Shown here in pieces: positions 15,839 to 26,616 of a stretch of DNA of 64,000 nt. A program made the translations under genes and the position numbers. Source of the DNA: Pseudomonas asplenii (GTDB taxonomy: Bacteria; Pseudomonadota; Gammaproteobacteria; Pseudomonadales; Pseudomonadaceae); the NCBI RefSeq assembly GCF_900105475.1, contig NZ_LT629777.1, positions 3,720,001-3,784,000 on the forward strand. The letters are read 5' to 3'. The first letter of the stretch is position 1, and every line of letters starts with the position of its first letter. Below the pieces are notes generated by a model. That model was not told where the DNA came from. It searched no databases and saw nothing but the letters and a program-made list of their open reading frames with translations.

Positions 15839-17448
15839 TACAAGGCCTTCTCGGGTGTCAGGAACGCAGCTTTCAGCAACTGCCGCGTATAGGGATGCTG
15901 CGGCGCCTCGAAGATCTGCCGTGCGTCCCCTTGCTCGACCACCTGGCCGTGCTTGACCACCATCAACTGGTGGCTCAGCGCCTTGACCACTGCCAGGTCA
16001 TGGCTGATGAACAGATAGGTCAGGTTGTACTTGATCTGCAGCGAGCGCAGCAGCTCAACCACCTGGCGTTGTACGGTGCGGTCTAGGGCCGAGGTCGGCT
16101 CGTCGAGCAGGATCAGCGCCGGTTTGAGCACAAGGGCCCGAGCGATGGCGATTCGCTGCCGTTGTCCACCGGAGAACTCGTGGGGATAACGGTGTCGGGT
16201 CTGTGGATCGAGGCCAACTTCCTTCAGCGCGGCAATGATCGCCTGCTCCTGTTCCGCAGGCGTGCCGATCTTGTGGATACGCAGACCCTCGCCAACGATT
16301 TCGCTGACACACATGCGCGGGCTGAGGCTGCCGAACGGGTCCTGAAACACCACCTGCATTTCCCGGCGCAGGGGGCGTACCTGCTGCTGTGACAGGCAGT
16401 TCAGGGACTGGCCTTCGAAACGGATCTCACCCTGGCTGCCGATCAGCCGCAGGATCGCCAGGCCCAGGGTCGATTTGCCCGAGCCGCTCTCGCCGACGAT
16501 ACCCAGGGTCTGGCCCTGAGGCAGGCTGAAGTTGATGCCGTCCACCGCCTTGACGTGGTCCACGGTGCGGCGCAGCAGGCCCTTCCTGATCGGAAACCAG
16601 ACCTTCAGGTCCTCGACTTCCAGCAGCGGTGCGCCAGCCGGGTTGGTCGCCGGCTCGCCGCGGGGTTCGGCACTCAGCAGTTCGCAGGTGTAGGGATGCT
16701 GAGGTTGGCAGAACAACTGTTCGCAGTCGGCCTGTTCGACGATGCGCCCCTGTTGCATCACACAGACCCGGTTGGCGATGCGCCGCACCAGGTTGAGGTC
16801 ATGGCTGATCAGCAGCAGGGCCATGCCCAGGCGTGCCTGCAGTTCCTTGAGCAGATCGAGGATTTTCAGTTGCACGGTCACATCGAGTGCCGTGGTCGGT
16901 TCGTCGGCGATCAGCAGTTCCGGCTCGTTGGCCAGGGCCATGGCGATCATCACCCGCTGCCGCTGGCCGCCGGAGAGCTCATGGGGCAGCGCCTTGAGGC
17001 GTTTGTGCGGCTCGGGTATGCCCACCAGCTCCAACAGCTCCAGAGTGCGCCGGGTGGCGACCTTGCCGGTCAGGCCCTTGTGGATGGCGAGGATCTCGTT
17101 GATCTGCTTCTCGATCGAGTGCAGCGGGTTCAAGGAGGTCATCGGCTCCTGGAAGATCATCGCGATGCGGTTGCCGCGAATGTGCCGCAGGGTCTTTTCC
17201 TTCAGGGTCAGCAGATCCTGCCCGGCGTACTGAATACTGCCGCTGGGGTGGTGCGCCAGCGGGTAGGGCAGCAGGCGCAGGATCGAATGGGCGGTTACCG
17301 ACTTGCCTGAGCCGCTTTCACCGACCAGGGCCAGGGTCTCGCCGCGCCGGATATCGAAGCTGACGCTCTCGACCACCCGCTGGCGGTGTTCGCCGACGAC
17401 GAACTCCACGGCAAGGTCGCGTATTTCGATCAGATTGTCCTGATTCAT
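15838..17448 (-). CDS. nppD: ABC importer ATPase with two nucleotide-binding domains (YejF/NppD type)
   Basis: Energises a peptide-type importer from the cytoplasmic face. It has 536 residues and two complete ATPase halves: Walker A GESGSGKS in each, signatures LSGGQRQRVMIAMAL and FSGGQRQRIAIARAL, Walker B LLIADEPTTALD and LILLDEPTSALD. Oligopeptide-type C-terminal extensions are present (HPYTCELLSAEP and HPYTRQLLKAAF). The start MNQDNLIEIRDLAV was chosen because the 29 upstream codons lie inside nppC. It is the last gene of a five-gene operon. The order matches nppA1A2BCD, described in P. aeruginosa as taking up peptidyl nucleoside antibiotics, and E. coli yejABEF (microcin C uptake). Confidence 0.93.
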   Translation of the reverse strand: MNQDNLIEIRDLAVEFVVGEHRQRVVESVSFDIRRGETLALVGESGSGKSVTAHSILRLLPYPLAHHPSGSIQYAGQDLLTLKEKTLRHIRGNRIAMIFQEPMTSLNPLHSIEKQINEILAIHKGLTGKVATRRTLELLELVGIPEPHKRLKALPHELSGGQRQRVMIAMALANEPELLIADEPTTALDVTVQLKILDLLKELQARLGMALLLISHDLNLVRRIANRVCVMQQGRIVEQADCEQLFCQPQHPYTCELLSAEPRGEPATNPAGAPLLEVEDLKVWFPIRKGLLRRTVDHVKAVDGINFSLPQGQTLGIVGESGSGKSTLGLAILRLIGSQGEIRFEGQSLNCLSQQQVRPLRREMQVVFQDPFGSLSPRMCVSEIVGEGLRIHKIGTPAEQEQAIIAALKEVGLDPQTRHRYPHEFSGGQRQRIAIARALVLKPALILLDEPTSALDRTVQRQVVELLRSLQIKYNLTYLFISHDLAVVKALSHQLMVVKHGQVVEQGDARQIFEAPQHPYTRQLLKAAFLTPEKAL

Positions 17449-17449
17449 G

Positions 17450-18469
17450 TCATTTCCTCGGATCGAAGGCATCGCGGGCGGACTCGCCGATGAACACCAG
17501 CAGGCTGAGCATGATCGCCAGCACGGCGAAGGCACTGATCCCCAGCCATGGTGCCTGCAGGTTGGATTTGCCCTGAGCGACCAGTTCGCCGAGCGACGGT
17601 GCGCCTGGCGGCAGGCCGAAACCGAGGAAATCCAGGGCGGTGAGGGTGCCGATCGCGCCAGTGAGAATGAACGGCATGAAAGTCATGGTCGAAACCATGG
17701 CATTGGGCAGGATGTGCCGGAACATGATCGCGCCATTCTGCATGCCCAGCGCCCGTGCTGCGCGCACGTATTCCAGGTTGCGGCCACGGAGGAACTCGGC
17801 ACGTACCACATCCACCAGGCTCATCCAGGAAAACAGCAGCATGATCCCCAGCAACCACCAGAAGTTCGGTTGGACGAAGCTGGCGAGGATGATCAGCAGG
17901 TAGAGCACCGGCAGGCCGGACCAGATTTCCAGGAAGCGCTGGCCGGCCAGGTCGACCCAACCGCCGTAGAAACCCTGCAGGGCGCCGGCGACTACCCCGA
18001 TAATTGAACTCAGTACGGTCAGGGTCAGGGCGAACAGCACCGAGATGCGAAAGCCATAGATCACCCGTGCGAGCACGTCACGGCCCTGATCGTCGGTCCC
18101 CAGCAGGTTGTCTGCCGAGGGCGGGGCGGGTGCCGGGACCTTGAGGTCGTAGTTGATGCTCTGGTAGCTGAAGGGAATCGGTGCCCACAGTACCCAGGCG
18201 TCCTTGGCCTTCAGCAGTTCGCGGATGTAGGGGCTTTTGTAGTTGGCCTCCAGTGGGAATTCGCCGCCGAAGGTGGTTTCCGGATAGCGTTTGAGGGCAG
18301 GGAAATACCAGCCGCCGTCGTAGTGCACCACCAGCGGCTTGTCGTTGGCGATCAGTTCGGCACCGAGACTGATGATGAACAGCCCGAGGAACAGCCACAG
18401 GGACCACCAGCCGCGCTTGTTGGCCTTGAAACGCTCGAAGCGCCGGCGATTGAGGGGGGAAAGCTGCAT
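17450..18469 (-). CDS. nppC: ABC importer permease (YejE/NppC type)
   Basis: Inner-membrane channel subunit. It has 339 residues with an N-terminal membrane helix (WWSLWLFLGLFIISLGAELI), a long periplasmic loop of about 100 residues typical of the YejE branch (GGWYFPALKRYPETTFGGEF), then five hydrophobic helices. The cytoplasmic coupling motif is seen in EYVRAARALGMQNGAIMFRH, with the ILPNA sequence after it. One base separates its stop from nppD and one base separates it from nppB, so the operon is tightly packed. Confidence 0.93.
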   Translation of the reverse strand: MQLSPLNRRRFERFKANKRGWWSLWLFLGLFIISLGAELIANDKPLVVHYDGGWYFPALKRYPETTFGGEFPLEANYKSPYIRELLKAKDAWVLWAPIPFSYQSINYDLKVPAPAPPSADNLLGTDDQGRDVLARVIYGFRISVLFALTLTVLSSIIGVVAGALQGFYGGWVDLAGQRFLEIWSGLPVLYLLIILASFVQPNFWWLLGIMLLFSWMSLVDVVRAEFLRGRNLEYVRAARALGMQNGAIMFRHILPNAMVSTMTFMPFILTGAIGTLTALDFLGFGLPPGAPSLGELVAQGKSNLQAPWLGISAFAVLAIMLSLLVFIGESARDAFDPRK

Positions 18470-18470
18470 C

Positions 18471-19544
18471 TCAATGCTCCCGATGTTCGAAGTCGATACG
18501 TGGGTCGACCAGGGTATACGTCAGGTCGCCGATCAATTTCACCACCAGGCCCAGCAGGGTGAAGATGAACAGCGTGCCGAATACCACCGGGTAGTCGCGG
18601 TTGATGGCTGCTTCGAAACTCATCAGGCCAAGACCGTCGAGGGAAAAGATCACTTCCACCAGCAGCGATCCGGTGAAAAAGATACCGATGAAGGCCGAGG
18701 GAAATCCGGCAATCACCAGCAACATCGCGTTGCGAAACACATGGCCGTAGAGCACGCGGCGTTGGGTCAGGCCCTTGGCCTTGGCGGTGACCACGTACTG
18801 CTTGTTGATTTCATCGAGGAAGCTGTTCTTGGTCAGCAGTGTCATGGTCGCGAAGTTGCCGATCACCAGGGCGGTCACGGGCAGGGCCAGGTGCCAGAAG
18901 TAGTCGCGGACCTTGCCGAGCAGGCTCAGTTGGTCAAAGTTGTTCGAGGTCAGACCGCGCAACGGGAACCAGTCCAGGTAGCTGCCGCCGGCGAAGACCA
19001 CGATCAATAGGATGGCGAACAGGAACGCCGGAATCGCATAACCGACGATGATTGCCGAACTGGTCCAGACATCGAAATGACTGCCATGCCGGGTCGCCTT
19101 GGCAATCCCCAGCGGGATCGACACCAGGTACATGATCAATGTGCTCCACAAGCCGAGGGAGATCGACACCGGCATCTTCTCCTTGATCAGGTCGATGACC
19201 TTGGCGTCGCGAAAGAAGCTGTTGCCGAAATCCAGGCTCGCGTAGTTCTTGACCATGATCCACAAGCGTTCCGGCGCCGACTTGTCGAAGCCGTACATGT
19301 GCTCGATTTCCTTGATCAGTGCCGGGTCCAGGCCCTGGGCACCACGGTAGCTGGAACCGGCTACCGAGACTTCCGAGCCGCCGCCGGCGATCCGGCTGGT
19401 GGCCCCTTCGAAGCCTTCGAGCTTGGCGATCATCTGCTCCACCGGACCACCCGGGGCCGCCTGGATGATGACGAAGTTGATCAGCAGGATGCCGAACAGG
19501 GTCGGAATGATCAGCAGCAGTCGCCGCAGAATGTAAGCCAGCAT
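18471..19544 (-). CDS. nppB: ABC importer permease (YejB/NppB type)
   Basis: Partner channel subunit. It has 357 residues and starts [18 protein letters not shown], the usual N-terminal helix of DppB-like permeases; the frame is open 30 codons further but overlaps nppA2. It has six predicted membrane helices, a periplasmic insert (residues about 40-100), and the coupling loop [20 protein letters not shown]. The C-terminal [16 protein letters not shown] is typical of the family. One base lies between it and the gene on each side. Confidence 0.93.
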   Translation of the reverse strand: MLAYILRRLLLIIPTLFGILLINFVIIQAAPGGPVEQMIAKLEGFEGATSRIAGGGSEVSVAGSSYRGAQGLDPALIKEIEHMYGFDKSAPERLWIMVKNYASLDFGNSFFRDAKVIDLIKEKMPVSISLGLWSTLIMYLVSIPLGIAKATRHGSHFDVWTSSAIIVGYAIPAFLFAILLIVVFAGGSYLDWFPLRGLTSNNFDQLSLLGKVRDYFWHLALPVTALVIGNFATMTLLTKNSFLDEINKQYVVTAKAKGLTQRRVLYGHVFRNAMLLVIAGFPSAFIGIFFTGSLLVEVIFSLDGLGLMSFEAAINRDYPVVFGTLFIFTLLGLVVKLIGDLTYTLVDPRIDFEHREH

Positions 19545-19545
19545 C

Positions 19546-21390
19546 TTATTGCTCCGCGCCTGTGCCGTGGGTGTTTTGCGGCGAAACCACCGGCTTCGCG
19601 TCCGGCTTGATCCACCAGGTGGAGGTGCCGACATCGTAGGTCGGCGAGATTTTCGGGTGGGCGACCTTATCCCAGTAGGCGATGCGCCAAGTCTTGATAT
19701 GCCAGTTCGGGATCACGTAGAAACCCCACTGCAGCACGCGGTCCAGCGCCCGTGCGTGATCGACCAGGCTTTGCCGGGAGTCGGCGTTGATCAGTTGTTC
19801 CACCAGAATGTCGACGGCCGGGTCCTTGAGCCCCATGGTGTTGCGACTGCCGGGCTTGTCGGCGCTGGCGGACATCCAGAATTCGCGTTGTTCGTTACCC
19901 GGCGAACTCGATTGCGGGAAGCTGCCTACGACCATGTCGAAGTCCCGCGAGCGTAGGCGGTTGACGTACTGGGAGACGTCGACGCGACGGATCACCAGGT
20001 CGATCCCCAAGTCGCTCAGGTTGCGTTTGAATGGCAGCAGCACTCGCTCGAATTCGGTCTGGGCCAGCAGGAATTCAATGCGCACCGGCTTGCCTTCGGT
20101 GTCGACCATCTTGTCGTCGACGATATGCCAGCCGGCTTCGAGCAGCAGTTGGTAGGCGCGGCGTTGCTGGTTGCGGATCATGCCGCTGCCATCGCAGACC
20201 GGTGGCTGGTAGGCCTGGTCGAACACGTGCTCGGGAATCTTGCCGCGCAGCGGTTCGAGAATCGCCAGTTGCGCCTTGTCCGGCAGGCCGGTAGCGGCCA
20301 TCTCGGAATTCTCGAAATAGCTGCGGGTGCGGGTGTAGGCACCGTTGAACAGCTGTTTGTTGCTCCATTCGAAATCGAACAGCAGGCTCAACGCCTCACG
20401 TACGCGAATGTCCTGGAACATCGGTTTGCGCAGGTTGTAGACAAAGCCCTGCATGCCGGTCGGGTTGCCGTTGGGGATCTGTTCCTTGATCAACCGCCCC
20501 TCGGCCACGGCCGGGGTGTTGTAGGCATTGGCCCAGTTTTTCGCGCTCATTTCCAACCAGTAGTCGAACTGTCCGGCCTTGAGCGCTTCGAGGGCGACGC
20601 TGTTGTCGCGGTAATAATCGGTGGTCATCACGTCGAAGTTGTAGAACCCGCGGTTGATCGGCAGGTCCTTGGCCCAGTAATCCTTTACCCGCTCATAGCG
20701 CACCGAGCGGCCGGCCTTGACCTCGGCCAGCTTGTAAGGCCCGCTGCCGAGGGGGAATTCCAGATTGCCCTTGGTGAAGTCGCGGTTGGCCCACCAGTGT
20801 TTGGGCAGCACCGGCAGTTGGCCGAGGATCAGCGGCAGTTCACGGTTGTTGGTGTGCTTGAACTTGAACAGCACCCGTAGCGGATCTTCGGCGACCACCT
20901 CGGCGACATCGGCGTAGTAGGCGCGGTAGAGCGGGGCGCCGTCCTTGATCAGGGTCTGGAAACTGAACACCACGTCTTCGGCGCGCATCGGATGGCCATC
21001 GTGGAAGCGCGCCTCCGGGCGCAGGTAGAAGCGCACCCAGCTGTTGTCCGGGGCTTTTTCGATCTTGGCGGCGACCAAGCCGTACTCGGTAAAGGGCTCG
21101 TCCATGCCCTGGCGGGCCAGAGTGTCGTAGATCAGGCCGATGTCGTCGGCCGGGACGCCTTTGCTGATGAACGGGTTGAGGCTGTCGAAACCACCGGAGG
21201 CCGACTGGCGAAACGTACCGCCCTTGGGCGCATCGGGATTGACGAAGTCGACGTGCTTGAAGTCGGCGGGGTATTTCGGCGGCTCGTCATAGAGGGTCAG
21301 GGCATGTTGCGGGGCGGCGAGGGCGAAACCGGCTATCGCGCTCGACAGCAGGCCACCGGCGCACAGCAGCAGGGCACGCAAAGGCATCAT
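19546..21390 (-). CDS. nppA2: Periplasmic peptide-binding protein, second copy (NppA2/YejA type)
   Basis: Captures the substrate in the periplasm. It has 614 residues, with a signal peptide ([20 protein letters not shown], cleavage after about residue 25) and a family 5 solute-binding fold. Typical blocks are [56 protein letters not shown] and [20 protein letters not shown]. Two adjacent ATG codons at 21390 and 21387 are possible starts; the first overlaps the nppA1 stop. It is clearly a paralogue of its upstream neighbour. Two binding proteins on one transporter are known for the Npp system and may widen its substrate range. Confidence 0.92.
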   Translation of the reverse strand: MMPLRALLLCAGGLLSSAIAGFALAAPQHALTLYDEPPKYPADFKHVDFVNPDAPKGGTFRQSASGGFDSLNPFISKGVPADDIGLIYDTLARQGMDEPFTEYGLVAAKIEKAPDNSWVRFYLRPEARFHDGHPMRAEDVVFSFQTLIKDGAPLYRAYYADVAEVVAEDPLRVLFKFKHTNNRELPLILGQLPVLPKHWWANRDFTKGNLEFPLGSGPYKLAEVKAGRSVRYERVKDYWAKDLPINRGFYNFDVMTTDYYRDNSVALEALKAGQFDYWLEMSAKNWANAYNTPAVAEGRLIKEQIPNGNPTGMQGFVYNLRKPMFQDIRVREALSLLFDFEWSNKQLFNGAYTRTRSYFENSEMAATGLPDKAQLAILEPLRGKIPEHVFDQAYQPPVCDGSGMIRNQQRRAYQLLLEAGWHIVDDKMVDTEGKPVRIEFLLAQTEFERVLLPFKRNLSDLGIDLVIRRVDVSQYVNRLRSRDFDMVVGSFPQSSSPGNEQREFWMSASADKPGSRNTMGLKDPAVDILVEQLINADSRQSLVDHARALDRVLQWGFYVIPNWHIKTWRIAYWDKVAHPKISPTYDVGTSTWWIKPDAKPVVSPQNTHGTGAEQ

Positions 21391-23216
21391 TGGGCTTTCT
21401 CCGAAGCTTTCATCCACCAGGCGCTCAGGCCCAGGGTGTATGGCGGCGTGGTGACGAAGGCGAACCGGTTGCGGTAGGCCAGGCGGTGATAGTTGAGGTA
21501 CCAGTTGGGGATCATGTAGTGCTGCCATAGCAGCACCCGGTCAAGGGCGCGGCCGGCGGCCAGTTGCTCGTCCCGCGATTGGGCGTTCAGCAGTGCTTCG
21601 AGCAGGCGGTCGACGATCGGGTTGGCGACACCGGCGTAATTCTTGCTGCCCTTGACCGTGGCCTGGCTGGAGTGAAAGTACTGCCATTGTTCCAGACCGG
21701 GGCTGAGCGTCTGGTCGAGGGTCATCAGGATCATGTCGAAGTCGAACTGGTCGAGACGCTGTTTGTACTGGGCGCGATCCACCGTTCTCAAGTGGGCGTC
21801 CACGCCGATGCTGGCGAGGTTTTCGACATAGGGCTGGAGGATCCGTTCGAGGTTCGGATTGACCAGCAGGATTTCGAAGCGCAACGGCTGACCGGCGCTG
21901 TTCAGCAGGCGCTGGCCGTCCAGTTTCCAGCCCGCCTCGGCGAGCAGGCCGAGGGCCCGGCGCAGGGTTTCGCGGGGAATGCCGCGGCCTTCGGTGCGTG
22001 GCAGGCTGTAGGGTTGGGTGAACAGGGCGGCTGGCAACTGGTCGCGGTATGGCGAGAGCAGCAGCCATTCCTGTCCGACCGGCAACCCGCTGGCGGAGAA
22101 TTCGCTGTTGGGGTAGTAGCTCAGGGTGCGCCGGTAGGCATCGTTGAACAGCGTGCGATTGGTCCACTCGAAATCGAACATCAGGCCCAGGGCTTCGCGC
22201 ACCTTGTCCTGGGCAAAGGTACTGCGACGGGTGTTCATGAACAGGCCCTGGGTCTGCGTCGGGATCTGGTGGGCGATCTGTGCCTTGATCACATCGCCAC
22301 GCAGGACGGCGGGAAAGTTGTAGCCATTGCCCCAGTTCTTCGCCTGGTGTTCTATATAGATATCGAATTCGCCCGCCTTGAAAGCCTCGAAGGCGACATC
22401 GCTGTCGCGGTAGAACTCGACCTCGACCCGGTCGAAGTTGTACTTGCCGCGATTGACCGGCAGGTTTTCGCCCCACCAGTTCTTGACCCGCTCGAACACC
22501 AGTTGCCGGCCGGGCTGGACCTGAGTGATGCGATACGGGCCGCTGCCCAATGGCGGCTCGAAGGTCGTGGCCTTGAAATCCCGACCTTGCCAGTAGTGTT
22601 GCGACAAGACCGGCAGCTCGCCGAGGCGCAGGATCAGCAACGGGTTGCCCGAGCGCTTGAAGACGAAGCGAATTCGCTGTGGCCCGAGCACGTCGACTCT
22701 GGAAACCTCTTGCAGATTGGTCCGGTACTGCGGATGTCCCTCCTTGAGCAGCAGGCGATAGGAAAACGCCACGTCATAGGCGGTAATCGGTGTGCCATCG
22801 TGAAAGCGCGCTTCGGGCCGCAGATTGAACACGACCCAGCTGCGATCTTCGCTGTACTCCAGCGATTGTGCGATCAAGCCGTAGCTGGAGGTCGGTTCGT
22901 CACCGGAGGGCGCGTACTGGCCGGTTCCGACCATCAGGGTTTCGTTCAGCTCGTTGACGCCGTATTGCAGGAAGTTTGGCGTCGACACCGGGCTGGTGCC
23001 CTTGAAGGTATAGGGGTTGAGCGTGTCGAAGGTGCCGAAAGCCATCACCCGCAAGGTGCCGCCCTTGGGCGCATCAGCGGTTACCCAGTCGAAGTGGGTA
23101 AAGTTGGCGGGGTACTTGAGCGTGCCGAACTGCGCATAACCATGGCTTTCGCTGATCGTCGCGTTGGCGGGAAAGCTCAAGGCCAGGCTGATGAAGAACG
23201 GGAGGAGGGGACGCAT
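21387..23216 (-). CDS. nppA1: Periplasmic peptide-binding protein, first copy (NppA1/YejA type)
   Basis: First gene of the importer operon. It has 609 residues with a short signal peptide (MRPLLPFFISLALSFPANA) and a family 5 binding fold: [56 protein letters not shown] and EALGLMFDFEWTNRTLFNDAY. The same blocks occur in order in NppA2, so the pair arose by duplication and has diverged widely. ATG at 23216 was preferred to an in-frame TTG one codon earlier. The stop overlaps the start of nppA2, so translation of the pair is probably coupled. Confidence 0.92.
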   Translation of the reverse strand: MRPLLPFFISLALSFPANATISESHGYAQFGTLKYPANFTHFDWVTADAPKGGTLRVMAFGTFDTLNPYTFKGTSPVSTPNFLQYGVNELNETLMVGTGQYAPSGDEPTSSYGLIAQSLEYSEDRSWVVFNLRPEARFHDGTPITAYDVAFSYRLLLKEGHPQYRTNLQEVSRVDVLGPQRIRFVFKRSGNPLLILRLGELPVLSQHYWQGRDFKATTFEPPLGSGPYRITQVQPGRQLVFERVKNWWGENLPVNRGKYNFDRVEVEFYRDSDVAFEAFKAGEFDIYIEHQAKNWGNGYNFPAVLRGDVIKAQIAHQIPTQTQGLFMNTRRSTFAQDKVREALGLMFDFEWTNRTLFNDAYRRTLSYYPNSEFSASGLPVGQEWLLLSPYRDQLPAALFTQPYSLPRTEGRGIPRETLRRALGLLAEAGWKLDGQRLLNSAGQPLRFEILLVNPNLERILQPYVENLASIGVDAHLRTVDRAQYKQRLDQFDFDMILMTLDQTLSPGLEQWQYFHSSQATVKGSKNYAGVANPIVDRLLEALLNAQSRDEQLAAGRALDRVLLWQHYMIPNWYLNYHRLAYRNRFAFVTTPPYTLGLSAWWMKASEKAQ

Positions 23217-23363
23217 CAACTCAGGGATCCGATCCAGGCTGCTTGGGCTTTATGGATCTTACCTTAACAGCTTGTATCAGCAGGAAAAAGGCCGCTGTCT
23301 TTGTGGGAGTTTGCTTGCTGGCGATTCGCTATGCCGGACTGTTGATAAATCCCTGCAGGAGCC

Positions 23364-23428
23364 GGATTTATCCGCGAAGGCGTCCCGTCGGGCGGCGAAT
23401 GGTCAAGGGCCCATTCGCGGATAAATCC
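23364..23428. repeat. REP-type inverted repeat pair
   Basis: GGATTTATCCGCGAA at 23364-23378 is repeated as its exact reverse complement at 23414-23428, with 35 bases between. It lies in the 252-base gap between nppA1 and mltD, which holds no gene. Confidence 0.7.
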
Positions 23429-23468
23429 TGCATCCACGACAGTCTGAAGGTGTCTGGTGCAGGCAGGA

Positions 23469-24872
23469 TCAATGTGGCTGGGAAACCGTGAGGATCTGAC
23501 CTGGCTTGAGTGCCTGGCCGGTGCGCGGGTTGAGGCGCTTGAGATGCTGCATTTCGACATTGAAACGCTTGGCAACAATATAAAGGGAGTCGCCTTTCTG
23601 CACCTTGTAGGTCGTGGGGGCAGCCGACTTCTTGCTGATCGGTGCACGGACATTCCCCTGCATGACCAGGGTCTGACCGACCTTCAACTTATGCCCGGAC
23701 AGCTTGTTCAAGCGTTGCAGTTCTTTGATGTCGATCTTGTTGGCCTTGGCGATCGACGACAGGCTGTCGCCGTTCCTGACCTTGTAACGGCGGACCGGAC
23801 CGTTGCTGGCAACGCTTTCGAAGACCGGCTTTTTCGGCCGTAGGCTCACCAGTTCTTCAGGCTTGAGGTTCGACAGGCTGGCGGTCAGCAACTGTGCCTT
23901 GGAACTCGGTACCAGCAGGTGCTGCGGACCGTCGAGGGTCGCTTTCTGCTTGTAGGCCGGGTTCAGCTGGATCATTTCGTCTTCGTCGATCTCGGCCAGG
24001 GCCGCCACCCGCGAAAGGTCCATCGGCTGGTTGACTTCGATACTGGCGAAGTAGGGTTCGTTGGCGATCGGGTTGAGGTTCACGCCATAGGCTTCCGGCG
24101 ACATCACCACCTGCGACAAGGCCAGCAGCTTGGGCACGTAGTCACGGGTTTCCTGGGGCAGCGGCAGGTTCCAGTAGTCGGTGGGCAGGCCGAGCTTCTC
24201 GTTACGCTCGATCGCCCGGCTGACCGTACCTTCGCCGGCGTTGTAGGCGGCCATGGCCAGCAGCCAGTCGCCATTGAACATGTCGTGCAGGCGGGTCAGG
24301 TAGTTCAGCGCCGCGATGGTCGAGGCAGTGATATCGCGACGTCCATCATAGAAACGGTCCTGGCGCAGGTTGAAGTTGCGCCCGGTGGAGGGAATGAACT
24401 GCCAGAGACCGACCGCATCGGCACGCGAGTAGGCCATCGGGTTGTAGGCACTCTCGATGACCGGCAACAGCGCCAGTTCCAGCGGCATGTTGCGTTCTTC
24501 GAGACGTTCGACGATGTAATGAATATAAAGTGTGCCGCGCTCGCTGGCGTTTTCGAGGAACGACGGGTTGCTGGCGAACCACAGGCGTTGCTGCTCGATG
24601 CGTGGGTTGACGCCCAGGCCATCCTGCAGCTTGAAGCCCTGGCGCATGCGCTCCCAGACATCCTGTGGCGGCGTCGGGTTGGTTTTTTCGCCGACCCAGA
24701 TCGGCTTTTGCTTGATCCGGACGTTGAGGTTCGACGCCGTTTCGGTGCCGTTGTCCGAGGGGTGGTGCAAGCCTTGGCAACCCGCCAGAGTGGCGGACAC
24801 AGCCACGGCGACTGCCTGAGCCAATCGCGTCAATGTGCCTGAATTGATGGTTTTTCGGTTAGGTGACAGCAT
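23469..24872 (-). CDS. mltD: Membrane-bound lytic murein transglycosylase D
   Basis: Cleaves glycan strands of peptidoglycan to give anhydromuropeptides. It has 467 residues. A lipoprotein signal ends in the lipobox LAGC, so it is anchored to the outer membrane. The SLT domain (about residues 100-240) has the catalytic Glu in PVIESAYNP, with AVGLWQFIPSTGRNF and MAAYNAGEGTVSRAI. Two C-terminal LysM repeats follow, YKVRNGDSLSSIAKANKID and YKVQKGDSLYIVAKRFNVE, which bind glycan. The start MLSPNRKTINSG is the methionine nearest the signal sequence. It lies downstream of gloB in the same direction after a 99-base gap. Confidence 0.94.
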   Translation of the reverse strand: MLSPNRKTINSGTLTRLAQAVAVAVSATLAGCQGLHHPSDNGTETASNLNVRIKQKPIWVGEKTNPTPPQDVWERMRQGFKLQDGLGVNPRIEQQRLWFASNPSFLENASERGTLYIHYIVERLEERNMPLELALLPVIESAYNPMAYSRADAVGLWQFIPSTGRNFNLRQDRFYDGRRDITASTIAALNYLTRLHDMFNGDWLLAMAAYNAGEGTVSRAIERNEKLGLPTDYWNLPLPQETRDYVPKLLALSQVVMSPEAYGVNLNPIANEPYFASIEVNQPMDLSRVAALAEIDEDEMIQLNPAYKQKATLDGPQHLLVPSSKAQLLTASLSNLKPEELVSLRPKKPVFESVASNGPVRRYKVRNGDSLSSIAKANKIDIKELQRLNKLSGHKLKVGQTLVMQGNVRAPISKKSAAPTTYKVQKGDSLYIVAKRFNVEMQHLKRLNPRTGQALKPGQILTVSQPH

Positions 24873-24971
24873 TGGCTGGAAGGTAGTTCCGGGCAAAAAT
24901 GTCGGGCGATTCTAGAAAGCGCTCAGGGTGCGGTCAACCATTGAGCATTTCGGTGACCCCACCCGCTGGTT

Positions 24972-25751
24972 TCAGAACGTGTCCTTCCAGGCCCGCAGGG
25001 CAGCAAAAACCTCACTTGGCGACGCGTTGTCGCGGCCGTTCCGTTCGTCCGCTTTTTCTTTAACAGATGTTTCGTCGACCCTCAGGAACGGGTTGGTCCG
25101 CCGTTCCAGTGCCAGGTTCGAGGGCAGGCTGATCCGTCCCTGCGCGCGCCACTGGCCAACTTCTTCCAATCGTGCGGCGATATCCGGATTGTGCGGCTCG
25201 ACCGCCTGGGCAAAGCGCAGGTTGCTCAGGGTGTATTCGTGGGTGCAGTGTACGGCGGTATGGGCGGGCAACGCCGCCAGTCGGCTGAGAGAGGCATGCA
25301 TCTGTTCAGGCGTGCCTTCGAACAGGCGGCCGCAGCCGCCGGCGAACAGCGTGTCGCCACAGAACAGCAGCGGCGTCGTGTCGTTTGCCTGGTAGAAGGC
25401 GATATGTCCCAGGGTATGGCCGGGCACGGCGAATACCTGGAACGGCAGGTCGAGTATGCTGATCCGGTCGTTGTCGTGCAGCGCCACGTCCCGAGCCGGG
25501 ATGTTTTCCGCGGCGGGCCCGAGTACCCGGGCGCCAGTCGCCTGTTTCAGGCGTTCGACGCCACCGACGTGGTCGTGATGGTGGTGGGTGATCAGGATAT
25601 CGTCCAGTTGCCAGCCCGGATGCCGTTCCAGCCAGGCCAGTACCGGCACCGCGTCGCCCGGGTCGACCACCGCGCAGCGACGCCGGGCGTTATCGCGCAG
25701 CAGCCAGATATAGTTGTCGGTGAACGCGGGCAGTGCATCGATCTGTATCAT
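24972..25751 (-). CDS. gloB: Hydroxyacylglutathione hydrolase (glyoxalase II)
   Basis: Hydrolyses S-D-lactoylglutathione to D-lactate and glutathione, the second step of methylglyoxal detoxification. It has 259 residues. The metallo-beta-lactamase motif THHHHDH is at residues 55-61 (ligands His56, His58, Asp60, His61), with further ligands in PGHTLGH, FCGDTLF and HCTHEYT. The C-terminal substrate-binding helices end [11 protein letters not shown], typical of GloB. It is divergent from the yafS-like methyltransferase with 74 bases between starts, as in many Gammaproteobacteria. Confidence 0.95.
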   Translation of the reverse strand: MIQIDALPAFTDNYIWLLRDNARRRCAVVDPGDAVPVLAWLERHPGWQLDDILITHHHHDHVGGVERLKQATGARVLGPAAENIPARDVALHDNDRISILDLPFQVFAVPGHTLGHIAFYQANDTTPLLFCGDTLFAGGCGRLFEGTPEQMHASLSRLAALPAHTAVHCTHEYTLSNLRFAQAVEPHNPDIAARLEEVGQWRAQGRISLPSNLALERRTNPFLRVDETSVKEKADERNGRDNASPSEVFAALRAWKDTF

Positions 25752-25825
25752 GTTGGAAGTCGCCAAGCGGAAAACATTGGCGCATCTTAGAGGCTGGTAT
25801 GGCTCATGGCGAGTTGGAGCAAGCA

Positions 25826-26584
25826 ATGACCGATAAAGCGTTCGCTCAAGCCGATCCCGACTGGTTGGCACTGATCAGCGCGGCCCGAGACTGGTTGTCC
25901 GGCCCGTTGGGGCAACTGTTGCTCGATGAAGAACGGCGCATGCTCGACGATGAACTCGGGCGTTACTTCGGCGGCTATCTGGTCCATTACGGGCCTTGCG
26001 CCGAGACCCCGCCGCAGGCGCAGCAGGTGCGGCGCAACGTGCGACTGGGCGCGCCATTGCCCGGCGTCGAAATCGTCTGCGAGGAACGGGCCTGGCCGCT
26101 GAGCGAGCACGCGGCCGATGTCGTGGTGTTGCAGCATGGCCTGGATTTCAGCCTGTCGCCCCATGGTCTGCTGCGCGAAGCCGCGGCCAGCGTGCGGCCC
26201 GGTGGGCACCTGTTGATCGTCGGGATCAATCCCTGGAGTTCCTGGGGCCTGCGGCACGTGTTCGCCCGCGATGCCTTGCGCCAGGCCCGCTGCATTTCGC
26301 CCTCGCGGGTGGCCGACTGGCTCAACCTGCTGGGCTTTGCGCTGGAGAAACGCCGCTTCGGGTGCTATCGTCCACCGCTGGCCTCGCCAGCCTGGCAAGC
26401 GCGGCTGGCGGGCTGGGAGCGCTTGGCCGGTGACTGGCAACTGGTGGGCGGCGGCTTCTATCTATTGGTTGCACGCAAGATCATGGTTGGCTTGCGGCCG
26501 GTCCAGCAGATACGCCGCGAGCCGGTCGGCAAACTGGTGCCGCTGCCGCTGGCCAAGGTCAACCGGCGCCCCAGCGAACCCTGA
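25826..26584 (+). CDS. Class I SAM-dependent methyltransferase (YafS-like)
   Basis: Probable methyltransferase of unknown substrate. It has 252 residues. The SAM fold is modified: the post-I acid region is [20 protein letters not shown], motif II lies around [21 protein letters not shown], and motif III is [22 protein letters not shown] do not see a classic GxGxG motif I, which is also weak in this family. Its place between gloB and rnhA is the same as E. coli yafS, which supports the family call. The start is set by GGAG at 25816-25819; an open frame upstream overlaps the gloB start. A function in the glyoxalase or nucleic-acid context has not been shown. Confidence 0.8.
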   Translation: MTDKAFAQADPDWLALISAARDWLSGPLGQLLLDEERRMLDDELGRYFGGYLVHYGPCAETPPQAQQVRRNVRLGAPLPGVEIVCEERAWPLSEHAADVVVLQHGLDFSLSPHGLLREAAASVRPGGHLLIVGINPWSSWGLRHVFARDALRQARCISPSRVADWLNLLGFALEKRRFGCYRPPLASPAWQARLAGWERLAGDWQLVGGGFYLLVARKIMVGLRPVQQIRREPVGKLVPLPLAKVNRRPSEP

Positions 26585-26616
26585 AACGGGTACTTTTTTT
26601 CGATGGAAAGGTTGTA

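Noticed and set aside
21387..23216. Regarding the two adjacent binding proteins as an assembly artefact or recent tandem duplication
   Set aside because: They share only family blocks and differ throughout; two binding proteins are the known layout of the Npp importer.
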